This document shows positions 8,650 to 16,064 of a stretch of DNA of 64,000 nt, piece by piece. The translations under genes and the position numbers were made by a program. The notes below the pieces were generated by a model, which saw only the letters and a list, made by a program, of their open reading frames with translations, was not told where the DNA came from and ran no database searches. This DNA is from Microvirga zambiensis WSM3693 (GTDB lineage Bacteria; Pseudomonadota; Alphaproteobacteria; Rhizobiales; Beijerinckiaceae), in NCBI RefSeq assembly GCF_016735695.1, contig NZ_JAERQD010000025.1, forward strand, positions 22,353 through 86,352, in the 5' to 3' direction. How positions within the stretch are numbered: the stretch's first letter is position 1; the number at the start of each line of letters is the position of its first letter.

Positions 8650-10511
8650 GAGCCCATCCTCCAGGCAAGAGCGCCGACGCGCCGGCTGTCCCGCGAAATG
8701 GCAGCTTCGAGTTCCGCGATGGTCGGCGCGACTGGTATCTCCTTCCAGATCGCCGCTGAATCGAACCGATCGGTCAATGCGACCGCCGCCGTCAGCAAAA
8801 CCGTTTCTCCGTCGGGGATTTCGCCGCGCAGCTGAGGCACCAATGTCTTGGGATAGAGAAGATTGGTGTTGGGATGAGCTTTCAAGGCGATGCCACGACG
8901 CTCGGTTGTGGAACCCAGATCTGCGATGCCGCTGAAATCGCTGGTGCCGATGACCAGCGCGGATCCGTTCCGCTCCTCGATCTGCTCCAGCTTGCGATAG
9001 GCATCCGCCCGCGGGATGGCGAAGCCGCCCTCAGCGGTGCTCAGCGGGCGCGGCGTCCGGACCCGATGGACGCGAATATGCCAGGGGGAGGCCGGCAGGA
9101 GCCATGTCTCCACCTCGACATCGATCCAGGGGCGCCAGCGGGCATACAGGATATTCCCGGCGATCCGCGCCTCTTCGTTCGTCTCGCGGACGCGGAAATG
9201 CCGGTCATCGTCGCTGAAGGCCAGCATCCCGTCCACGGCGGCGCCCTCGAAGCCGCGCTCGTCGCTTTCCACGCTGAAGGCATAGCGGGAGGAATAGACG
9301 AACTTGGCGTATTTCTCGCTGCCGAACCGCATCTGGAGATTTTCCTGGCCGGACGAGAGCGCGACCACATTCTCGGGGGTATGCATCATCACCATGCCCG
9401 GCTGTGCCTGTGGGCTCGGCTCAGGGAAGCTGGGGCTCGGCGCTTCCTCCGCTGTCCAGAAAGGATGCGACGCTTCGAGCGCCAGCGGCAGAAAGGCCTT
9501 GAATGCCCAATATGGCGAACCCGGAGAATTGTAGTTTTCCGACATCAGCAGGTTGGCGTAGCCGAAGCCGATGCTGAGCACGCCGTCGCGGTCGGTGATG
9601 GGATGCTTCGCCCACCAACGCAGATGGCGGAGATAATATCCCTTCACCTCGCTCCAGGGCAGCGCCTCTTCGTCCGCGAAGGCGAGGGCCGCCCAGAATC
9701 CGGCGCAGGCAAAGCGGTAGGTCATGCTGCGGCCGAAGACCAGAGTTCCGCCATCGTCGGCGAACCAATGCCGGATGTTCGGCGCAAACAGGCGCGCCCA
9801 CTCCCGGAAACGCTGCTTCCGCTCCCCGTCGCTCGGCGCCAGGACTGCATAGATCAGGCCATAGAAGTGCATGGCGAAGGGGATATAGTGGTCGACACGC
9901 GGGACATTGCCGTCGCGATACCAGCCGTCGCCGAGGTGGAACGCCTCCAGCTCCTGAAGATATTGTTCGGTGAGGCTTCGGTCGAATTCGACGCCTATCC
10001 GCTCGAGACCGAGATCGATCATCACCCGGAAGAATTTCCAGTTGTTGTCGGCGAATTGGTGCGGACGTGCTTCGAGCAGGTAATTGGCAACGTTCCGTCG
10101 CGCGCGCTCGTCGAGCGGATCCCAGAGATGCTGCGGCACGAGCCGCAGGGCAAAGCCGAGGGCAGCGAGCTCGACCATTCGCTGATCGCGGTCGGTGACC
10201 TTGCCCCAATATTCCGGATGCTCCGGATCCGTCCCGTTCGCGAGGCCTTTCGCATAGAGCGGCCAGTGGCGAAAGTTTCCGCCGCCGGCGGCATAGGGGG
10301 CAAGGCCCCAGAGAGGACGGGCAAATCCCTCGAGATCCGCCGCGGCAAAATCGAAATGCGCCGCGGTTGCGCCGAGACTGACGCGTGCACCACCTTCCGA
10401 AAAGGCAGGGAGGAGCGGATCGAAGAGATCGAGCAATGCCTTTTCGACATCGTCTTTGGTCTTGAGAGGATTGCCGGCAAGCGGATTTGTCCGATGAGGA
10501 GTGTAGGTCAT
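8646..10511 (-). CDS. DUF2264 domain-containing protein
   Basis: 621 residues. The N-terminal two thirds (NPLAGNPLKTKDDVEKALLD, then FARPLWGLAPYAAGGG, DNNWKFFRVMIDLGLERIG and YRDGNVPRVDHYIPFAMHFY) match the DUF2264 family, which is predicted to be largely helical and is found beside carbohydrate-degradation genes. The C-terminal third has a beta-rich heparinase/lyase-like look. There is no signal peptide, so it acts in the cytoplasm. A hydrolase or lyase role on an oligosaccharide is inferred from context; the family has no firmly known reaction to my knowledge. Confidence 0.88.
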   Translation of the reverse strand: MTYTPHRTNPLAGNPLKTKDDVEKALLDLFDPLLPAFSEGGARVSLGATAAHFDFAAADLEGFARPLWGLAPYAAGGGNFRHWPLYAKGLANGTDPEHPEYWGKVTDRDQRMVELAALGFALRLVPQHLWDPLDERARRNVANYLLEARPHQFADNNWKFFRVMIDLGLERIGVEFDRSLTEQYLQELEAFHLGDGWYRDGNVPRVDHYIPFAMHFYGLIYAVLAPSDGERKQRFREWARLFAPNIRHWFADDGGTLVFGRSMTYRFACAGFWAALAFADEEALPWSEVKGYYLRHLRWWAKHPITDRDGVLSIGFGYANLLMSENYNSPGSPYWAFKAFLPLALEASHPFWTAEEAPSPSFPEPSPQAQPGMVMMHTPENVVALSSGQENLQMRFGSEKYAKFVYSSRYAFSVESDERGFEGAAVDGMLAFSDDDRHFRVRETNEEARIAGNILYARWRPWIDVEVETWLLPASPWHIRVHRVRTPRPLSTAEGGFAIPRADAYRKLEQIEERNGSALVIGTSDFSGIADLGSTTERRGIALKAHPNTNLLYPKTLVPQLRGEIPDGETVLLTAAVALTDRFDSAAIWKEIPVAPTIAELEAAISRDSRRVGALAWRMGS

Positions 10512-11569
10512 ACGGAGCGCTCCGCGCTTTCGGCCTTCGTGGCCGGTTGGACCGTTGCACCTTCCACGAGGCGCACGGCCAATTCGACCTTCCGCGGCTC
10601 GGCACCGGCATCGGCAATGCGCCGCTGCATGAGGTAATAGGCCTCCTGCCCGATAGCCTCCCGGTCGACCCGCATGGTGGTCAGGCGCGGCATGGTCATG
10701 GAGGCGCAGGGCAGGTCGTCGAACCCCATCACCGCGAAATCTTGAGGGATCGACAGGTGATGATTGGTAACAGCTTCCATAACGCCGACGGCCATCATGT
10801 CGTTCATGCAGAAGGCCGCAGTGAAACCCTGGTCCTCGACGAGGATAGCCTCCATCGCTTCGCAGGCTGCGGTGCTGGTGCGGGAGGAGGTCGAAGGCAG
10901 TTGGACGATGCGCGTCGTCGCGCCGCCCTTCATGGCCGCTGCCTCGAACCCACGGATGCGCTCCCGGATGGTATGCCGGTGCGACATCGTGAAATGGAGA
11001 ATGCGCCGGTGACCGGCATCGATGAGATGCTGGGTCGCAAGCCGTGCGCCGTAAAAGTTTGCCGGCGACACGCAGTCGAATTGAAGGTCCGGGTCATTGC
11101 CGTTGACCCAGACGGTCGGGATCTTGGATTCAAGAAGGTAGCTGCAAAGATCTTCCGGCGGGTCGATGCCGACCAGGAAGATGCCTGTCGCTTCGGTCTC
11201 CGACAGTGTCTGCTGCAGTTCCGACACCTTCAGGGATGACGATCGGACCAGTCGCGGCAGAAGGGTTCCGCCCGAACGGGTTGCGGCTCCCCGCAGACCG
11301 CTCAGGATACCCTCGTAGAAGACACCGAGCGCGCCCGTCGCCTGATCGACGGGAATGAGTGCAACCGATCGCTGGTTCTGCGGGTGTGCACTCGGCACCG
11401 GGCGGATGTTATAGCCGAGCTCTGACGCGATCCGAATGACTTCATCGCGGACATTCGAACTGATACCCGGCTCGTTCGCGAGAACACGCGATACGGTGCT
11501 CACCGAAACGCCCGCGAAGCGGGCGATATCCGTCTGTCGTGGACGACGGCTGAGGCTAACTCTCGTCAT
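10508..11569 (-). CDS. LacI family transcriptional regulator
   Basis: 353 residues from the ATG at 11569; GGGGAGG lies only two bases upstream, and ATGs at 11590 and 11644 are in frame, so the exact start is uncertain. The N-terminal helix-turn-helix TDIARFAGVSVSTVSRVLAN is classical, followed by a periplasmic-binding-protein-like effector domain (MAVGVMEAV, FAVMGFDDLPCA). It is the first gene of the operon and overlaps DUF2264 by four bases, so it probably regulates its own expression. The effector is likely a sugar related to the downstream catabolism. Confidence 0.9.
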   Translation of the reverse strand: MTRVSLSRRPRQTDIARFAGVSVSTVSRVLANEPGISSNVRDEVIRIASELGYNIRPVPSAHPQNQRSVALIPVDQATGALGVFYEGILSGLRGAATRSGGTLLPRLVRSSSLKVSELQQTLSETEATGIFLVGIDPPEDLCSYLLESKIPTVWVNGNDPDLQFDCVSPANFYGARLATQHLIDAGHRRILHFTMSHRHTIRERIRGFEAAAMKGGATTRIVQLPSTSSRTSTAACEAMEAILVEDQGFTAAFCMNDMMAVGVMEAVTNHHLSIPQDFAVMGFDDLPCASMTMPRLTTMRVDREAIGQEAYYLMQRRIADAGAEPRKVELAVRLVEGATVQPATKAESAERSV

Positions 11570-11593
11570 ATCCTCCCCACTTTTGTTCATTGC

Positions 11594-11638
11594 ACAAATT
11601 TGTTGCGCAAAGGGCTTTGCGTTGCAAGTCTCATGCAA
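11594..11638. promoter_or_regulatory. Candidate LacI-type operator region
   Basis: Just upstream of the LacI gene lie TTGCGCAA (11603-11610), a perfect 8-base palindrome with a central CG as in many LacI-family operators, and TTGCA-7-TGCAA (11622-11638). Their placement between promoter and start fits autoregulation. The assignment rests on symmetry and position only. Confidence 0.4.
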
Positions 11639-11727
11639 ATGCAAATTTTTGCGTGAATCGGACCTATATTGTCCCGAGCTGTGCTTCCATTGAGCGGGTC
11701 GCCGAAGGGAGGCAACGAGCCGCTAGC

Positions 11728-11827
11728 GCATCGTGCAGAAAAGTGGACCCGGTTTTCTGCGTTCAACGATGCGCTCTCTTTAGAGTGGAGAATCGGCCCC
11801 AAAAGTGGGTCCACTTTTGGGGCCGAT
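11728..11827. repeat. Pair of intergenic inverted repeats, AAAAGTGGACCC core
   Basis: The first element (11728-11772) has outer arms GCATCGT/ACGATGC and inner arms GCAGAAAA/TTTTCTGC around GTGGACCCGG. The second (11792-11827) is a perfect 17-bp stem with a 2-base loop, arms running from ATCGGCCCC to AAAAGTGG. Both share the AAAAGTGGACCC/GGGTCCACTTTT core and resemble the element at 5320-5362. The second ends four bases before the stop codon of the DMT transporter and may be its terminator. Confidence 0.7.
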
Positions 11828-11830
11828 GCT

Positions 11831-12709
11831 TTAGCGCCGCAATCGGCCGAGCTGAGTTCCGAGTAACGCGGCCGAGACGATCGCGAGGCACCCTACAACG
11901 AGAGAGAGGGTGGGGACGATGCCGAAGTAGAGATAGTCGGCGATCGAGGAGAAGACGATCACGGCGTAGCTGAGAGGGGCAAGGATACTCGCCTCGGCCA
12001 GCTGATGCGAGCGGAGGAAGCAGAACTGACCGACCTGGGCCAGGACGCCGATGATGAGGAAGGCGGGCAGATCGCTCAAGCCCGGGGAGACCCAGACGAA
12101 GGCCGCCGGGATGGCCGTCAGGACGGCGAGCCCGATGGCATGGAACATCATCAGGACGACGGCGTGCTCGCCGGTGAGACGACGGGTCTGGATGACGCTG
12201 AGGGAGCCGAACAAGACCATTCCCAGAGCCGCCAGCAGTCCCCAGTCCCAGCTCATGGAACCGGGCTTGACGATGAACAGCACGCTGATGAAGCAGATTA
12301 TGGACGATATCCAGTGCCGTCGCAGAATGCGCTCTCCCAACATGACGGCGGCAAACCCCAGGATGACGAATGGACGGGTGAATCCGATCACGGTCACCAG
12401 CGTCAAGGGCAGGGCGGCCGTAGCGGCATAATTGCAGCACAGGGCCACGGTGCCGCAAAGAACCCGCCCGACGTGGCCTTTCACCTGCTGGCTGTTGAAT
12501 ACCTCGGACCGGTAACGCCATAAAAGCGGCGCGATGAGCAGGAGGCCGACGACAGCGCGGAAGAAGACGAGCTGGATCGCTGGGAATGTTGCGCCGGCCT
12601 GCTTGATGACACCCATCGACGTGACGACGAGCACCATGTCGACAAAGGCAAAGGCAGCCCCTTGTCGGTTGGCGACGTGCCGGTCCTTCGGTTCACCGTA
12701 GGGGATCAT
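11831..12709 (-). CDS. DMT family transporter (EamA domains)
   Basis: 292 residues with about ten hydrophobic segments arranged as two EamA repeats (FPAIQLVFFRAVVGLLLIAP in the first, VLMMFHAIGLAVLTAIPAAF in the second). Members of this family export amino acids, nucleosides or other metabolites across the inner membrane. No neighbour indicates the substrate. Length is normal for the family. Confidence 0.88.
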   Translation of the reverse strand: MIPYGEPKDRHVANRQGAAFAFVDMVLVVTSMGVIKQAGATFPAIQLVFFRAVVGLLLIAPLLWRYRSEVFNSQQVKGHVGRVLCGTVALCCNYAATAALPLTLVTVIGFTRPFVILGFAAVMLGERILRRHWISSIICFISVLFIVKPGSMSWDWGLLAALGMVLFGSLSVIQTRRLTGEHAVVLMMFHAIGLAVLTAIPAAFVWVSPGLSDLPAFLIIGVLAQVGQFCFLRSHQLAEASILAPLSYAVIVFSSIADYLYFGIVPTLSLVVGCLAIVSAALLGTQLGRLRR

Positions 12710-12901
12710 GGCAGAGGGCGACCTCGTCCGCCCCTATGGGCATGCGCATGAGGTCTGTCGGATGCCGGCAATGTCAGCTCGTGGATGGCCAGGAAGGCGG
12801 GAAGGGGCCTCAGGATAGGAAACCCATTCGCCCCGCAACGCCAAGCATCACTTTGGCGGCCGAGAAGTCAACCGTCTGTCATGAGCCCGCTTCGCGCGGA
12901 T

Positions 12902-13174
12902 CTAGCGATGATCGATGACCGTATACTCGGCGTCGATCACATCGTCGGGTGCGCGGCGCGGGGCAGGGCGCATCTGGCGCATCCGGCGGCGGAGATAGAA
13001 ATAAGAGGCGGCCGCGCCCAACAGCAGCAGCGGGAGCACGATGAAAAGCCCGACAAGGGTCATGGCCAGCAGCGCGATTCCGGCCGCAAGGGCGATCGCG
13101 ACCCGCGCGACGGTCGGAAGCAGGCCCCTTGAGCGGGCTTTTGCAGCGCCGATCCGAAAAGCCGCGTAGTCCAT
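12902..13174 (-). CDS. Small membrane protein of unknown function
   Basis: 90 residues with an AAGGA ribosome site six bases upstream. A basic N-terminus is followed by a long hydrophobic stretch (residues about 22-58, enough for two helices with a LLLLG turn), a basic RRRMRQMR segment and an acidic tail. This topology suggests an inner-membrane protein with both ends in the cytoplasm. I do not recognise a family. Confidence 0.6.
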   Translation of the reverse strand: MDYAAFRIGAAKARSRGLLPTVARVAIALAAGIALLAMTLVGLFIVLPLLLLGAAASYFYLRRRMRQMRPAPRRAPDDVIDAEYTVIDHR

Positions 13175-13455
13175 GGTCGTTCCTTCAGTTGCGTAGGCGC
13201 CCGTGGGCGCAGTCCAAAAGAGACGTCCGACATCGCGAGCGGCGCCCCGCCCGCCAGAGGGACCCGGACCCTAAGGCCACGCTAATGTGGGTGGGCGAGG
13301 GGAGAAGTGCAAGTCTGCCAGGGCAAACGTCCTCCCCGTAGCCCAATAGCCCAGTCCAACCACCAGGGAAGGGAGGGTTTGCTGAGATTCACTTTACTTT
13401 ACTGGCGGCCCAAACGGTTCGGATCTAGGACTCACCGGTCGGCAGGAGAACGACC

Positions 13456-14562
13456 GTGCCCAGCCCCGCGTTGTTTCAGCCCTTGAAGATAAGAAATCTC
13501 GAGCTTCGGAATCGGATCGTCATCGCGCCCATGTGCCAGTACTCGGCCGAGGACGGTTGTATGACCGATTGGCACGTCATCCATCTCGGTCATCTTGCAC
13601 TTTCCGGCGCGGCCTTGCTCACGATTGAGGCCACTGCCGTCCTTCCGGAAGGCCGCATCACCTATGCGGATGTCGGCCTCTGGAACGAAACGACCGAAGC
13701 GAGCCTCGGCCGAACGCTCGATAGCGTTCGACGCTGGTCGGATATCCCAATCATGATTCAGCTCTCACATGCTGGGCGCAAGGCTTCCACGGAGGTTCCC
13801 TGGAAAGGAGGCGCTCAGCTGCCGGTAGGCGATCCGCACGGATGGCTTGCGGAGGCGCCGACAGCCCTTGCCGCCACCGCCTCCAAGATTGCTCCGATGG
13901 CTCTGGATCATCAGGGCTTACGGCGCATCGGCGACGCCTTCGCCGCAGCGGCCGTCCGGGCAGGTCGGCTCGGTCTGGATGGGATTCAAGTCCACGCCGC
14001 CCATGGATATCTCCTGCACCAGTTCCTTTCGCCACTCTCCAATCGTCGCGATGATGCGTATGGCGGGAGCCTTGAGAACCGGATGCGCTTCCCCCTGGAG
14101 GTTTTCGACAAGGTGAGAAGCGCCTTCCCAGCCGATCGCGCCGTGACGGCCCGCGTTTCCGCGACTGACTGGGTTTACGGAGGATGGGATCTTCCACAAA
14201 CGCTGGAATTCGCCAAGGCGCTCGAAGAACGGGGCTGCAATGCGATCCACATCTCCACCGGTGGGCTGGATCCACATCAAGCCATTCCTATGGGTCCAAG
14301 CTACCAAGTTCCGTTCGCCCGGGCCGTAAAGTCGGCCGTGAAAATTCCTGTCGTCGCCGTCGGCCTGATCACCGATCCGGAGCAGGCCGAGGCGATTGTG
14401 GCAACCGGGGACGCTGACCTTGTCGCCCTGGCTCGCGGATTGCTTTTCGACCCACGATGGCCGTGGCGCGCGGCAGCCGAACTGGGCGCGAAGGTCCGCG
14501 CTCCCGAGCAGTACCTGCGGTGCGAGCCGCGACGTTTCCGGGGCCTATTCGGAGCCGGGTAG
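13456..14562 (+). CDS. NADH:flavin oxidoreductase, Old Yellow Enzyme family (YqjM-like)
   Basis: 368 residues with a GTG start preceded by AGGAG. It is an FMN TIM barrel: APMCQYSA near residue 27 carries the Cys that tunes the flavin in YqjM-type enzymes, QLSHAGRK follows, and VHAAHGYLLHQFLSPLSN with AYGGSLENR are class signatures. The His/His pair in HAAH would bind the carbonyl of alpha,beta-unsaturated substrates. It stands alone on plus; the gap to the MFS gene is about 260 bases. Physiological substrate unknown. Confidence 0.93.
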   Translation: MPSPALFQPLKIRNLELRNRIVIAPMCQYSAEDGCMTDWHVIHLGHLALSGAALLTIEATAVLPEGRITYADVGLWNETTEASLGRTLDSVRRWSDIPIMIQLSHAGRKASTEVPWKGGAQLPVGDPHGWLAEAPTALAATASKIAPMALDHQGLRRIGDAFAAAAVRAGRLGLDGIQVHAAHGYLLHQFLSPLSNRRDDAYGGSLENRMRFPLEVFDKVRSAFPADRAVTARVSATDWVYGGWDLPQTLEFAKALEERGCNAIHISTGGLDPHQAIPMGPSYQVPFARAVKSAVKIPVVAVGLITDPEQAEAIVATGDADLVALARGLLFDPRWPWRAAAELGAKVRAPEQYLRCEPRRFRGLFGAG

Positions 14563-14808
14563 AATATCGCGACCTCCATTGCAGAACTCCAAACGGGTGA
14601 CGTCTATCAGCGGTGAAGGCTCGTGATCTGCCAAGCGTCCATACAGGATGACCGGGGCATCGTTCGCTGCCGCCCAGCCGCGCGGTGCTTTCGGTAAGAT
14701 CGGCGACACCGGTTGGTGCGAGGTCATCACAACTTGGCCGCTTTTGACTTCGATCGTTTCGACTGCCGTGGAAGGCAGAAATGGTGTCGGGGCGTTGGAG
14801 GGCAGCAA
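14545..14808 (-). CDS. Uncertain small hypothetical protein
   Basis: An 87-residue open frame fills most of the gap between the OYE and MFS genes on the opposite strand, overlapping the OYE 3' end by 18 bases. It has no recognisable domain or signal peptide and no clear ribosome site. Composition (PVSPILPKAPRGWAAAND, VILYGRLADHEP) is not absurd for a protein, so it is recorded at low confidence; it may be a decayed gene or chance. Confidence 0.2.
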   Translation of the reverse strand: MLPSNAPTPFLPSTAVETIEVKSGQVVMTSHQPVSPILPKAPRGWAAANDAPVILYGRLADHEPSPLIDVTRLEFCNGGRDILPGSE

Positions 14809-14822
14809 ATCAAGGTTTCTTC

Positions 14823-16064
14823 ATGCTGAATGCATCCCGCGAAGAGCTGACCCCAGCCGGGAAAGTCTTGATCGTGATCGCCTGCGGCGTGGGCATGTAC
14901 TTCACCGTCGGGATCTTTCTCATTTACGGCTTTAGTGTATTCATCCGACCGATCACGGAAGAGACAGGCTGGGATCGCAGCGCCGTCGCGTCGGCTGTCG
15001 CGCCTGTCGCGATCCTCACCGGCCTCATGTCGCCCATCGTCGGCGCGTTCGCAGATCGGTTCGGTCCACGGCGCATCCTTCTGATTTCATCGGTGACCAT
15101 GGGCGCGGGATTCTTCGGAATCGCGTTTACCTCCCAAGATCTTCCGACGTTCCTGTTCGCTTTCACCATAGCAAGCCTCCTCGGAGGCGCACAGACTGCG
15201 GTGCCTTACACCCATGTCGTCGTCGGCTGGTTTCAGGTCCGACGCGGGCTGGCGCTGGGCAGCATGCTGGCCTTCGCAGGCGTCGGTGTGGCGACCGTGC
15301 CTCCCATCCTCGCGGGCCTGATAGAAGCTTACGGCTGGCGCATGGCTCTGGCCTTGGCGGGTGCCGCTTCCATCGTCGTGCTGTCGTTCCTCGCATTGTT
15401 CATCATTCGAGATCCGCCACGGCGAGGGACGGAAGCGGGAGAGGCGCTAACGGGATCGAGTTTCAAGGATGCGCTGGCGACGCCTGCCTTCTGGGTAATG
15501 CTCGCAGCCTTCCTGCTCAACTCGGCGGCCGCCGCCGGCGGGTCGGTGACATTGCCCCTTATCCTGTCCGACCGAGGCGCCTCGCCGGAAGTGGCGGCCT
15601 CCGTCATGAGCCTGCTGGGTGCCGCGCTGGTCGCGGCGCGCGTCGGGTTCGGGGCCATGATCGACCGATTCTCACCGCTGCTCCTCACCGCCATTGCGTT
15701 TTGCGCGCCCGTTCTGGGCCATCTGCTTCTCGCCACAACTCATTCCGCAACTGTTGCCTTCGTCAGCGCGACTCTCTTTGGGCTTGCATCGGGCGCCGAA
15801 GGCGACGCGATCGGCTATCTCCTGGCCCGGCGTTTCGGGCTGCGCAGCTTTGGAAAACTCTATGGCGTGAATTATTTCGCCTTCGCCCTCGGCTCCGGAA
15901 TCGGCCCTGCGACGCTGGTGTGGATTGCGGCGGACGGAGCGCAGTATGGTGCGGCCTTTGCGACGGCCGCAGTTCTCGGGTGCGTCGCGCCGATCCTACT
16001 GGTTGGACTCTGGTGGCGAAACGCTATGCCAGCGGCCCGGGATGTCGTCCCTGAAGGAGGTTAG
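14823..16064 (+). CDS. MFS transporter
   Basis: 413 residues from the ATG at 14823 (AAGG seven bases upstream); an upstream in-frame start at 14781 is less likely. Twelve hydrophobic helices, with GAFADRFGPRRILLISS as the loop 2-3 MFS motif and GFGAMIDRFSP as its counterpart in the second half. The sequence resembles the oxalate/formate antiporter and monocarboxylate transporter type. Its stop codon overlaps the stop of the convergent regulator gene by four bases. The substrate is not evident; an organic acid is plausible. Confidence 0.88.
   Translation: MLNASREELTPAGKVLIVIACGVGMYFTVGIFLIYGFSVFIRPITEETGWDRSAVASAVAPVAILTGLMSPIVGAFADRFGPRRILLISSVTMGAGFFGIAFTSQDLPTFLFAFTIASLLGGAQTAVPYTHVVVGWFQVRRGLALGSMLAFAGVGVATVPPILAGLIEAYGWRMALALAGAASIVVLSFLALFIIRDPPRRGTEAGEALTGSSFKDALATPAFWVMLAAFLLNSAAAAGGSVTLPLILSDRGASPEVAASVMSLLGAALVAARVGFGAMIDRFSPLLLTAIAFCAPVLGHLLLATTHSATVAFVSATLFGLASGAEGDAIGYLLARRFGLRSFGKLYGVNYFAFALGSGIGPATLVWIAADGAQYGAAFATAAVLGCVAPILLVGLWWRNAMPAARDVVPEGG

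Noticed and set aside
8874..10637. A 587-residue plus-strand open frame
   Set aside because: It is antisense to the DUF2264 gene, whose domain motifs and coupled starts are clear; no motifs on this strand.
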